From NCBI RefSeq assembly GCF_030408595.1, contig NZ_CP047080.1, positions 2,259,685 through 2,323,684 of the forward strand: 64,000 nt of DNA, read 5' to 3'. Below, in pieces: positions 54,675 through 63,153 of the stretch (position 1 is its first letter; every line of letters starts with the position of its first letter). The DNA comes from Corynebacterium canis (lineage in GTDB: Bacteria; Actinomycetota; Actinomycetes; Mycobacteriales; Mycobacteriaceae). The translations under genes were made by a program, and so were the position numbers. Below the pieces are notes generated by a model. That model did no database searches. It saw only the letters and a program-made list of their open reading frames with translations, and had not been told where the DNA came from.

Positions 54675-55961
54675 ATGGCCGAGAAATTTGACGCCGTAGA
54701 CGTCATTCGCACCAAACGTGACCACCACCGCCTGAGCGCGGAACAAATCGCATGGGTGATCGATGCCTACACGCGCGGCGTCGTTGCAGACGAACAAATG
54801 GCCGCCCTAAACATGGCGATCTTCCTCAACGGCATGGACCACGATGAGATCAATGCTTGGACCGCCGCCATGATTGAAACAGGCGAGCGAATGCACTTCG
54901 GCGCGCTCAACCGCCCCGTCGTCGACAAACATTCCACCGGCGGCGTCGGCGACAAAATCACCCTCCCGCTCGCACCGCTTGTCGCGGTTTTCGACGTCGC
55001 GGTTCCGCAACTGTCCGGGCGCGGGCTCGGCCACACCGGCGGCACCCTGGACAAACTCGAATCTATTCCCGGTTGGCAAGCGAGCGTATCCAAGGAACGC
55101 ATGATGGAGATCCTGGCAGACCCCGGCTGCATTATCTGCGCCGCCGGACCGGGACTCGCACCCGCCGACAAAAAGATCTATGCGCTGCGCGATATCACCG
55201 CTACTGTCGAAAGCATTCCACTGATCGCCAGTTCGATTATGAGCAAGAAGATCGCGGAAGGCACCGACTCACTGGTGCTCGATGTCAAGGTCGGCTCTGG
55301 GGCGTTTATGAAGAACATCGACACCGCCCGCGAGCTCGCCAGCACAATGGTCCAATTGGGTAAAGACGCCGGCGTAACCACCGTGGCGCTGTTGACCGAC
55401 ATGGAGCATCCGCTTGGCCGCGCCGTCGGAAATGCCCTTGAGGTGCAGGAATCGGTGGACATTTTGGCTGGCGGAGGCCCCGACGACGTGCGCGAGCTCA
55501 CCATCGCGTTGGCGCGGGAAATGCTGACGCTGGCTGGGAAACCCGATGTTGATATCGCTGCGGCACTCGATGACGGCCGCGCCATGGATGTGTGGAAGCG
55601 CATGATTACCGCACAAAATGGCGATCCCGATGCGCCTCTTCCGCAAGCCAAACATACGCACGAAATCACCGCCGATCGCGACGGCTACCTCAGCACCCTG
55701 GATGCCCTCGCGGTAGGTGTGGCCAGCTGGCGGCTTGGGGCTGGGCGGGCCCGTAAAGAGGACCCCGTGCAGGCTGGCGCCGGTATCACCCTGCACGCCG
55801 GATTCGGCGAGCGTGTGCGGCGTGGCCAACCGTTGTTCACCCTGCATACGGATACCCCCGATCGCTTCGAGCGCGCCCTCGAAGCGCTCACGCCAGGGTT
55901 TGCCATCACCGATTCCGCGCCCTCGATGCCAGAATCTGTCATCCTTGAGCGCATCGACTAA
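54675..55961 (+). CDS. deoA: Thymidine phosphorylase
   Basis: Phosphorolysis of thymidine (and deoxyuridine) to the base and deoxyribose-1-phosphate. The 428-residue protein has the family signature [20 protein letters not shown] at about residue 116 and the phosphate loop [13 protein letters not shown] 54675 with TAAGGAG 8 nt upstream. It heads deoA-deoC-pmmB, whose products convert deoxyribose-1-phosphate via the 5-phosphate to glyceraldehyde-3-phosphate and acetaldehyde. Confidence 0.96.
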   Translation: MAEKFDAVDVIRTKRDHHRLSAEQIAWVIDAYTRGVVADEQMAALNMAIFLNGMDHDEINAWTAAMIETGERMHFGALNRPVVDKHSTGGVGDKITLPLAPLVAVFDVAVPQLSGRGLGHTGGTLDKLESIPGWQASVSKERMMEILADPGCIICAAGPGLAPADKKIYALRDITATVESIPLIASSIMSKKIAEGTDSLVLDVKVGSGAFMKNIDTARELASTMVQLGKDAGVTTVALLTDMEHPLGRAVGNALEVQESVDILAGGGPDDVRELTIALAREMLTLAGKPDVDIAAALDDGRAMDVWKRMITAQNGDPDAPLPQAKHTHEITADRDGYLSTLDALAVGVASWRLGAGRARKEDPVQAGAGITLHAGFGERVRRGQPLFTLHTDTPDRFERALEALTPGFAITDSAPSMPESVILERID

Positions 55962-55992
55962 TTCGCACACTTTATTGAGGAGATTTCGCACC

Positions 55993-56661
55993 ATGACCAC
56001 TCGCGCGGACGTCGCCGCTATGATCGATCACACCCTGCTCAAGCCGGAAGCGACCCACGCCCAAGTTGCCGAACTCGCCGCAGAAGCAGAGCGGCTAGGC
56101 ACGTTTTCAATCTGTGTTTCCCCGTCGATGCTGCCGGTCGCGGTACCGGAGGGCGTGGCGGTGGCCACCGTCGTCGGATTCCCGTCCGGCGCCGTGCACC
56201 CATCGATCAAGGCGGCGGAGGCGGCCCAGGCAATCAGCCAGGGCGCGGACGAGGTCGATATGGTGATCAACCTCGCGCTGGCCAAGGAAGGTCGCTGGGA
56301 TGACCTCCGCGATGAAATCGCCGAGATCAAACAAGCATGCGGAAATGCCCTCCTCAAAGTTATTATCGAATCCGCTGCGCTTACCGACGCTGAAATCGTC
56401 GCGTGTTGCCGTGCCGCCGAGGCCGCGGGCGCAGACTTTGTAAAGACCTCCACCGGATTCCACCCAGCCGGCGGCGCCTCCGTACATGCCGTCAAACTCA
56501 TGAGCGAAACTGTGGGCGGGCGCCTAGGCGTCAAGGCCTCCGGAGGCATCCGCACCCCCGAAGCCGCGCTCGCCATGATCGAAGCTGGCGCCACCCGCCT
56601 CGGCCTCTCCGCTTCCGCCGCCATTCTCGACGGCCTTCCCGACGAAGAAAGTGCACAATGA
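55993..56661 (+). CDS. deoC: Deoxyribose-phosphate aldolase
   Basis: Class I aldolase cleaving 2-deoxyribose-5-phosphate to acetaldehyde and glyceraldehyde-3-phosphate. The 222-residue protein has [16 protein letters not shown], the Schiff-base lysine in FVKTSTGF and [13 protein letters not shown] 55993 with GAGGAG 9 nt upstream; the longer frame inside deoA is a shadow. It lies 31 nt after deoA and overlaps pmmB by 4 nt. Confidence 0.96.
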   Translation: MTTRADVAAMIDHTLLKPEATHAQVAELAAEAERLGTFSICVSPSMLPVAVPEGVAVATVVGFPSGAVHPSIKAAEAAQAISQGADEVDMVINLALAKEGRWDDLRDEIAEIKQACGNALLKVIIESAALTDAEIVACCRAAEAAGADFVKTSTGFHPAGGASVHAVKLMSETVGGRLGVKASGGIRTPEAALAMIEAGATRLGLSASAAILDGLPDEESAQ

Positions 56662-58310
56662 ACACCCTGCAACGCGCCAGGTTTTGGCGTGACCACGACC
56701 CCGATCCAAACACCCGTTCCATTATCACGCAGCTTATCGACGCCGCGATCAACGGCGACGCAACCGCCGAAACCGAGCTCGCCTCCCGCTTCTCCGGACC
56801 ACTCACATTTGGGACCGCAGGCCTGCGCGGCGAGGTAGGTGCTGGGGAAAGCCGCATGAACCGCGCCGTCGTAATCCGAGCAACGGCGGGATTGGTGTCG
56901 TGGCTTCAAACAAAGGTTCAAACCCCGGTTGTGGTCGTCGGCTGCGACGCCCGCCACGGCTCCGCCGAATTCCAGCGCGACGTCGCAGAAGTCGTCTCCG
57001 GAGCCGGCGGAAAGGCGCTCCTCCTACCCGCGCAACTACCCACCCCAGTCACCGCCTTCGCCGTACGTGCGTTCGGAGCGGATGCCGGCGCAATGGTCAC
57101 CGCCTCACACAACCCGCCAGCCGACAATGGTTACAAGGTATATCTCGGCGGCCGCATCGCTCTCGGTGCAGGTAACGGGGTACAAATCGTCGCACCGGCG
57201 GATGCGGAAATCACGGCGCATATCACCGCCATGCCGCCCGCAGACGAGATACCGCGCTCCGCCGACAATATCGAACACGTCGACGTTATTGAGGATTACC
57301 TGAAACGTGCCGCAACGCGCGGTACCCCCAAGCCATTGCGCATCGTGCTGACCCCAATGCACGGCGTCGGCGGTTGCGTCGCGGTGAAAGCACTCGCCGC
57401 CGCAGGATTCGACGATGTCCACTTGGTATCCGAACAAGCGCTCCCCGACCCGGACTTCCCCACGGTTTCCTTCCCTAACCCGGAAGAACCCGGCGCTCTC
57501 GACCTTGCGTTCGCATTGGCCACCGAGTTAAACGCAGATCTTATCCTCGCACTGGATCCCGACGCCGACCGTTGCGCGGCAGCAATCCCAACCGCCACAG
57601 GCTGGCGCCAACTTTCCGGAGATGAAACCGGCGCCTTGCTGGGCGAATACCTAGCAAAACGCGCAGACGGCAAAGGAACGATGGCCAACTCTATCGTTTC
57701 TGGCCGCCTGCTCGCCCGCATCGCGGCGGCGCACGGGCTGCATCACGAAACCACGCTCACGGGGTTTAAGTGGATCGCCCGCACGCCCGAACTCATATTT
57801 GGTTACGAGGAAGCGATTGGGTATTGCACCGACCCCGAGTTCGTCCGCGATAAAGACGGCATCACCGCGTGCATTACCATGGCCAGCCTCGTTGCCGAGC
57901 TCAAAGCACAGGGCCGGACGGTCGAAGACGCGCTGGCAGACCTCGCGCGGCAACACGGCCTGCACGCCACGGCACCGTTGACCTTCCGGGTATCCGACCT
58001 GCAACAAATCGCCGACGGCATGGCGAAACTACGTGCGAATCCGCCGGCGGCGCTCGCGGGCTCGGAAGTGGTGGAGTTCGCCGACCTTGCGGACGGCTAC
58101 CAAAGCTTACCCGGCACGGACGGGGTGCTTATCCGCACCGCCGCCGACGACCGCGTAATCGTCCGCCCATCCGGCACGGAACCCAAACTCAAGTGCTATT
58201 TAGAGGTAGTGCTCCCCGTCGCGGACGAAGTGCCCACTGCGGCGGCTCAAGAACGCCTTGCTTCCCTGAAGCAAGAGATCGCCGCAGCTGTGGGCATGGC
58301 GATGCCCTAA
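56658..58310 (+). CDS. pmmB: Phosphomannomutase/phosphopentomutase-type alpha-phosphohexomutase
   Basis: Moves phosphate between C1 and C5/C6 of sugars; here most likely phosphopentomutase, turning (deoxy)ribose-1-phosphate from DeoA into the 5-phosphate for DeoC. The 550-residue protein has the active serine in [15 protein letters not shown], metal loop DPDADRCA, sugar-binding GYEEAIGY and phosphate-binding [10 protein letters not shown]. The ATG overlaps the deoC stop (ATGA). The 5' end holds the core of the repeated motif (56732-56744), read in frame as LIDAA. Phosphopentomutase assignment rests on context. Confidence 0.9.
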   Translation: MNTLQRARFWRDHDPDPNTRSIITQLIDAAINGDATAETELASRFSGPLTFGTAGLRGEVGAGESRMNRAVVIRATAGLVSWLQTKVQTPVVVVGCDARHGSAEFQRDVAEVVSGAGGKALLLPAQLPTPVTAFAVRAFGADAGAMVTASHNPPADNGYKVYLGGRIALGAGNGVQIVAPADAEITAHITAMPPADEIPRSADNIEHVDVIEDYLKRAATRGTPKPLRIVLTPMHGVGGCVAVKALAAAGFDDVHLVSEQALPDPDFPTVSFPNPEEPGALDLAFALATELNADLILALDPDADRCAAAIPTATGWRQLSGDETGALLGEYLAKRADGKGTMANSIVSGRLLARIAAAHGLHHETTLTGFKWIARTPELIFGYEEAIGYCTDPEFVRDKDGITACITMASLVAELKAQGRTVEDALADLARQHGLHATAPLTFRVSDLQQIADGMAKLRANPPAALAGSEVVEFADLADGYQSLPGTDGVLIRTAADDRVIVRPSGTEPKLKCYLEVVLPVADEVPTAAAQERLASLKQEIAAAVGMAMP

Positions 58311-59218
58311 CCGAGCAATTGTTCGGCCAACTTGGAAAGGTCCCGCGGCCAGTATTCCTCGCTTCGAGGATTCAGCGTCCCGGGGCCAGGCTCGCAGGCA
58401 TCCACAACCTTCCGCCAGCGCTCTGGGATGGCATCCACCCCATACACTGCGCCCAACAATGATCCACAGACCGCACCGTTCGAATCGGTGTCGCCGCCCA
58501 AGCTGATCGCGTGCACCACGGCGTCCTCAAAGCTATCGCCGTGGGCAAGCTCCCAAACCGCCTGGAAAAACGCATTCTTGGCGGACTTCATTCTAAACAT
58601 CAAGTCGCGCTTCCCACCCGCGCGCGCCGCAGCCACAAGCTCGCGAACAACGGCGCTCGGATCAGCAGCCAGCAACTCCAATACTTCCTCCGCGGAAAGC
58701 TCGTCACGGATCGCGGCTGCAATCGCAACAACATACGCCTGATTCACTTCCTGGCAAATATGGTGCGGGTGCGTAATCAGACAATCCTTAACCGCTAATT
58801 CGCGGGCCTCCGCCTCAGAAAAACGGGAAGCGAAAATGCCGAGCGGGCTCACCCGCATCAACGCACCGTTGGCCTGACTCGTTTCATCAAGGCGGTCCCG
58901 AAGCAGCGCGCTGGATACCGTTGCCCCAATATCAACGGGTTCCGACCGTGCCCACTTGCGATACGCTTCCCGCACGTCATCAACGTCATACCCGTCGTTT
59001 CGCACGATACTGTGCGCCAATACCAGCGCCATTTCCGTGTCGTCCGTCGGCTGACCCGCAATGATATTGTGCGCACCGCCGTCCTGTAACTCCCGAATCC
59101 CGTCCGGATACATCTCCTTAATTGCCTCCGGTGACCGAAACTCCACCGAAGCGCCCAAATTATCGCCAATTGCCTGCCCATACAACACGCCTTGGGCGCG
59201 ATCTAATGCAGAGACCAT
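58307..59218 (-). CDS. ADP-ribosylglycohydrolase family protein
   Basis: DraG/ARH-fold hydrolase, 303 residues, removing ADP-ribose from proteins or hydrolysing related N-glycosidic bonds. The di-metal motifs are present: QPTDDTEMAL near residue 56 and SLGGDTDSNGA near 240. ATG at 59216-59218 with GGAAGGAG upstream. Its stop overlaps that of pmmB in CTAA. Whether it belongs to nucleoside salvage (ARH members also act on ADP-ribose derivatives) or to the defence pair downstream is open; it has no mono-ADP-ribosyltransferase neighbour. Confidence 0.85.
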   Translation of the reverse strand: MVSALDRAQGVLYGQAIGDNLGASVEFRSPEAIKEMYPDGIRELQDGGAHNIIAGQPTDDTEMALVLAHSIVRNDGYDVDDVREAYRKWARSEPVDIGATVSSALLRDRLDETSQANGALMRVSPLGIFASRFSEAEARELAVKDCLITHPHHICQEVNQAYVVAIAAAIRDELSAEEVLELLAADPSAVVRELVAAARAGGKRDLMFRMKSAKNAFFQAVWELAHGDSFEDAVVHAISLGGDTDSNGAVCGSLLGAVYGVDAIPERWRKVVDACEPGPGTLNPRSEEYWPRDLSKLAEQLLG

Positions 59219-59332
59219 TACGCCGACTCCTTCCCTTACAACCTCAACGCAGTTGCCCCCAATGGTAAGGCGCTACCGGATGCAACAAGGTTGGATCCTC
59301 CAAGTGGGGGTACCAAACGCGGGTACGACAGG

Positions 59333-59983
59333 TCACCTAAGTGACAGGCCCAGCAAAAATCCCACAAGCAGGCGTACCGAAGTCACCGCAAAACCCGCGG
59401 CCCTTAATCCTTTAAAGTCCTCACCAATACCCGCAGTGCGGTTCTGAGCTCTTTGAATTGCCAACCGCATTACCGATTCGTCGAATCGTAAACTCTGGTT
59501 CCTGGTCTTTTCGTACTTCGGATCATGCCTTTTAAGCTGTTCCAAGCACTCCTTTTGTGTCGCCACGTTGTGCCCATCGCAATAATGAAGCAGAATCCAA
59601 TACTCGAATTGAGGCTTACTGTATGCAATGTTGCGGTCATCACGGCTCAACGCCCAGTACGCAAGCTCCGCGAAAGCCTGATCATCTCGCCCATCGTCAT
59701 CAATAACCAACCACGCGGGATCACCCGATCGCAACAAGCCTCGTCGTTTATACTCTTCAACGACTTCAACCATCGACGCCAAAACATGTTTCGGCTCAGT
59801 TCCCCGCGATGTCTGACGGCAATCTACTTTTACATTCAGCCCAGAATGTGCGGCATCCCCCAGCAGCAGTGGGTTAGTGAAGTAGAGTTTTTCCGTCTTG
59901 CCTTCAGTAACAATAAGCACAAGTCGCCGATAATCACGCGTATTATTTTTCCTTGCTTTTGGCCGCAGTTGACGTTTATTCAT
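59333..59983 (-). CDS. RloB-family TOPRIM-like protein (AbiLii-like)
   Basis: 216 residues from ATG 59981-59983. The N-terminal VLIVTEGKTEKLYF supplies the TOPRIM-type glutamate, and LVIDDDGRDD the DxD motif; SKPQFEYWILLHY is the RloB signature. TTG 59998 would add five residues, and neither start has a clear ribosome binding site, so expression probably depends on the upstream ATPase gene, 18 nt away. GC is visibly lower than in the flanking genes, suggesting horizontal acquisition. With the ATPase it resembles AbiL / RloA-RloB and, more loosely, OLD-type and PARIS systems (ATPase plus TOPRIM nuclease) that act against phages. Confidence 0.8.
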   Translation of the reverse strand: MNKRQLRPKARKNNTRDYRRLVLIVTEGKTEKLYFTNPLLLGDAAHSGLNVKVDCRQTSRGTEPKHVLASMVEVVEEYKRRGLLRSGDPAWLVIDDDGRDDQAFAELAYWALSRDDRNIAYSKPQFEYWILLHYCDGHNVATQKECLEQLKRHDPKYEKTRNQSLRFDESVMRLAIQRAQNRTAGIGEDFKGLRAAGFAVTSVRLLVGFLLGLSLR

Positions 59984-60001
59984 CGCAGCACGCGGCAACC
60001 G

Positions 60002-61330
60002 CTATTCACCGCCTAGAGCCGAAAATTGCTCCGCTAGCTGAAATCCAGAAATATGCGGGACGCCGCCGAACCGGCCTTGCAAATAACTCTTCCGGATATC
60101 CTTATCGTTCCTCAAACCACGATACTCATTTAGCCCAATAAGCCGTGACTCACCTTGCAGATCTTTCTCCACAATCCAGATCTCATCTCGTCGGAAATAA
60201 TCCAAGTCCATCAATAATAGGTCGTGAGCAGTGAAAATCAATTGTGCACGGGTATCCTTCGTGCATGAATCAAGATATCCTTGAATAATCTGTTGTACCA
60301 CTTGTGTATGCAGACTTTGATCAAGCTCATCGATGAGCAAAATCGGAGGTTCCGGATGATTCGCAGCTAACCACAACCACGGAAGTATGGCAATTATTCG
60401 TTTAGTACCTTCCGACTGGTCACGCCATTCCAGAACAACCTCGCCCCCATCTTCGCCTTGATGAACGAAGCCCACGTGATGTATCGAAACCTCTGCCTCA
60501 GCATCCACTGCGAGCACGAACAACCTGCCATTTCTCACAACGTACACCTCGCGACCAAAGTCCATAAACTCAGGAAAACGCTCCTCGATCTCCTGCTCAG
60601 AAAATGGACTTTCCTCAACATTTAAAGGCGTAAAATTCAGACGGACAACTCCAATACTTAATGCAGAAAGAGCCTGTCCGATTGTGTTAATTTTGTATGC
60701 ACCCAACATAAATACATCATCGGACACGGGCGACGCCCAAACAATGCGATCAAGAAACGCAAATGGTGCCAAGTAATCCGTAAACTCCGAATTCCCCGCA
60801 AACATTTGCGCTACCATCGAGGCAAACGCTTGTGCAGGCTTGACGTTCTTTACCAACTCCGCCAGCAATACGTTGTCGGATAGCAATCCAAGCTGCACCT
60901 CCGCTTCGCTTCGATCAAAAATCATTAATTCATTTTCTGCACGTATCAAATACAAGTATTCCTCGATAACTCGCCCCTTGCGCACAGCTAAGAAATAGGT
61001 ATACATCTGCCCGTGATGCATGAAAATTACCTTGAAAGTAGTCGGTTCTTGCCTAGCCATTGCCGACAATTTAAAGGCACAGTTCGCTACACGTGCGACG
61101 CTCATTCCACCAACAACTATTGAACGTAACTGCCACAATGCATCCAAAAGATTACTTTTGCCGGAAGCATTGGCCCCATAGATCGCGGCAATAGGATTAA
61201 CAGATATTCGATACCTGCTTTCAAATCGCGGCACACGATGACGAAACCTCTGCTCACGGCTTGAGCGCATCGTCAACAGCGTAGAGTCCCGAAAAGACCG
61301 GAAATTTGAAAACTCGAACTCAACCAACAC
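60002..61330 (-). CDS. AAA15-family ATPase (RloA/AbiLi-like)
   Basis: SMC/OLD-like ATPase, 442 residues. It starts VLVEFEFSNFRSFRD, then Walker A AIYGANASGKSNLLDAL (about residue 48), signature-like QSEGTKRII, Walker B PPILLIDELDQSLH and the H-loop FTAHDLLL. The start is GTG at 61328-61330 with GGAGGAGG 9 nt upstream. It forms a two-gene operon with the RloB-like gene. Base composition is AT-richer than the backbone. Inferred role: sensor/regulator that restrains the RloB effector until phage infection; the trigger is unknown. Confidence 0.85.
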   Translation of the reverse strand: MLVEFEFSNFRSFRDSTLLTMRSSREQRFRHRVPRFESRYRISVNPIAAIYGANASGKSNLLDALWQLRSIVVGGMSVARVANCAFKLSAMARQEPTTFKVIFMHHGQMYTYFLAVRKGRVIEEYLYLIRAENELMIFDRSEAEVQLGLLSDNVLLAELVKNVKPAQAFASMVAQMFAGNSEFTDYLAPFAFLDRIVWASPVSDDVFMLGAYKINTIGQALSALSIGVVRLNFTPLNVEESPFSEQEIEERFPEFMDFGREVYVVRNGRLFVLAVDAEAEVSIHHVGFVHQGEDGGEVVLEWRDQSEGTKRIIAILPWLWLAANHPEPPILLIDELDQSLHTQVVQQIIQGYLDSCTKDTRAQLIFTAHDLLLMDLDYFRRDEIWIVEKDLQGESRLIGLNEYRGLRNDKDIRKSYLQGRFGGVPHISGFQLAEQFSALGGE

Positions 61331-61762
61331 GAGACAGACCTCCTCCCTAAACCCTACGTTAGACGAGAAAATTCCGCATCAATCGCATCCGACCATCCAA
61401 CAATCAACGAAACGCCGCTTATCGACGCCCCGCCAGCCGCGACCGACCGCGAATATAACGCCGTTTTCCTCGATTTCTACCCCCGTTTTTGGGTATTTTT
61501 CAGACCAATTTTGCGCCGACATCAGGCTTGTTGCTAGCGATTTCTCCACTTAACACTTCTGCAGCATCCCCGCAGCTCACAACGGCAAAGGCAACCGCTT
61601 TTGAACGATACAGCTGGAGCCGTTCGGGCACCCGTTTTCACACCAGGAAATTTAAGCCTTACGCAGCATAAACACTGGTAGAAGATATGTCACGTATGTA
61701 GGGTTTGTGTTGTACCAGCAAGGGACAATCAATTCGGGATTTCGGGAGGTGACGCGACCAAC
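61331..61762. other. Intergenic region between the defence pair and the HNH gene
   Basis: 432 nt with no supported gene. It contains an exact copy of the repeated 17-mer (61417-61433), a weak stem-loop TACCC-N8-GGGTA followed by TTTTT (61480-61502), and TAGGGTTTGTG (61700-61710), a possible -10 region for the HNH gene that also occurs upstream of the DUF559-type gene. Confidence 0.5.
61417..61433 (+). repeat. 17-mer motif GCTTATCGACGCCCCGC, copy 4 (intergenic)
   Basis: Exact copy in non-coding DNA 87 nt upstream of the defence-pair start codon. See 6294-6310. Confidence 0.75.
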
Positions 61763-63133
61763 ATGAGGCAAGCTGAAAACGTTGTGCTGGACGCGGCGTC
61801 GTCACCCCGCTTTTTGCCGGAAATCTGCGCAGAAGGCGCTGCGCAACTCGAGGCCATGCGGCTCGTTGCTCGGATGCTGCTGGATGTCACCGCTGGCGTG
61901 GATATGTCCACGGAGGATCTGCATACGCTCAGCGGGGAACTTGCGGCGAAGCTGGGGCACGCGCATTCGATGCGCGAGGTGGAACGCGCGATCAGTTGGT
62001 GTGCCCGCCTGCACACCGAGCTTCCCACGTTTCGCACACTGTTTAAAACGCGGGGGCTGGTGTCATGGCGGCACATGATAAGCATGGAACGTGTTTTTGA
62101 ACGCCTAGAAGAACCGCTCACCCCGCAACAATGCGGCACAATCGACGCTGCGCTGGTGGAAAAGTTCACCGCTACCGTCCCCGGACAAGATATACCCAGC
62201 CCCGCCGAAGTATCACACTGGCTCGAGGAAATTGTGCGCGAGATGCTGCTTCCAACGGAGACGGCGGACACGAAACCAAACACAGTTGCGCTGTCTTCGG
62301 GCGCCAATGGCGGTAACGCATTGCTGACCGCAGAATTATCAGACATGGACGCCAAGGTGGTCTTTGACACGATTGAGGTGTTTGCCAAACAGCACGAGGT
62401 AAGCAAATCGGAAGCGTTGGTAACCTTGGTATGCAACCGGCCCGAGGGCACCGATGTGGTGAGCAAGCTCGTGCTTGTGGGGTTCGGTTCGCCGCGCCCA
62501 GAGGAAACCGTGGATGCCACATGGCTGTATAACACCGGACCCGTCACCGCCGCTCAGCGCGCCAAATTGGGCTCCGTGCGGAAGGTGTATTACGACGCTC
62601 ACCAGGTGGCTAAGCAATGCCGGCGCGAACACGAACCTAGTTTCGAGCTGCGGGCGACCATTTGGCTACGGGACCTTACATGCCGCTATCCCGGCTGCAA
62701 CGTACCCGCACACAAGTGCGACATCGACCACGTGATCAACCACGCCGCCGGCGGGTGGACCACCGCCTCGAACCTGCAAAGCTTGTGCCGGAAGCATCAT
62801 AACGCGAAAACCGACCGGCGAGTCCGGGCAACAATGAACTCCAAAGGGCACGTCACCTGGCATCGCGCCAACGGCGCCTTCATCGGGACAACCCTGCCCA
62901 AAGGTCCCCTGGCGGGGCTTGAGGGATTGATCGGCGGCATCACCACGCGGCATTCCGGGAAAACCTCAAAGGACGACAACACCAATCCGCCGATCCGCAA
63001 CGGGCTCGGCCGGTGGGGCTACACCTTGGAGCAAAAGCGGCGGCGCATCCGGAGGTTCATCAAACTCCGCGCGCAAGGTGCTGACCCACCACAAGCCGAC
63101 ACATGCTTGCCTCACCCCGCAGGACGGGGCTAG
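61763..63133 (+). CDS. DUF222 / 13E12-repeat family HNH endonuclease-like protein
   Basis: 456 residues. An N-terminal DUF222-type helical region (about 10-270) is followed by an HNH domain at about 305-350: CRYPGCNVPAHKCDIDHV, then N in TTASNLQSL and the final His in CRKHHNAKT, so the core residues and two zinc-binding cysteines are intact. Members are numerous in actinobacteria and often multicopy; some behave as selfish or repeat-associated genes, with no settled function. ATG 61763 with GGGAGG 15 nt upstream. Its neighbours suggest an accessory locus. Confidence 0.85.
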   Translation: MRQAENVVLDAASSPRFLPEICAEGAAQLEAMRLVARMLLDVTAGVDMSTEDLHTLSGELAAKLGHAHSMREVERAISWCARLHTELPTFRTLFKTRGLVSWRHMISMERVFERLEEPLTPQQCGTIDAALVEKFTATVPGQDIPSPAEVSHWLEEIVREMLLPTETADTKPNTVALSSGANGGNALLTAELSDMDAKVVFDTIEVFAKQHEVSKSEALVTLVCNRPEGTDVVSKLVLVGFGSPRPEETVDATWLYNTGPVTAAQRAKLGSVRKVYYDAHQVAKQCRREHEPSFELRATIWLRDLTCRYPGCNVPAHKCDIDHVINHAAGGWTTASNLQSLCRKHHNAKTDRRVRATMNSKGHVTWHRANGAFIGTTLPKGPLAGLEGLIGGITTRHSGKTSKDDNTNPPIRNGLGRWGYTLEQKRRRIRRFIKLRAQGADPPQADTCLPHPAGRG

Positions 63134-63153
63134 CAGGCATGCCTTCACACAAA

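Noticed and set aside
61480..61502. Intrinsic terminator in the gap before the HNH gene
   Set aside because: The stem is only 5 bp with a T-rich loop, and no plus-strand gene lies upstream for it to terminate.
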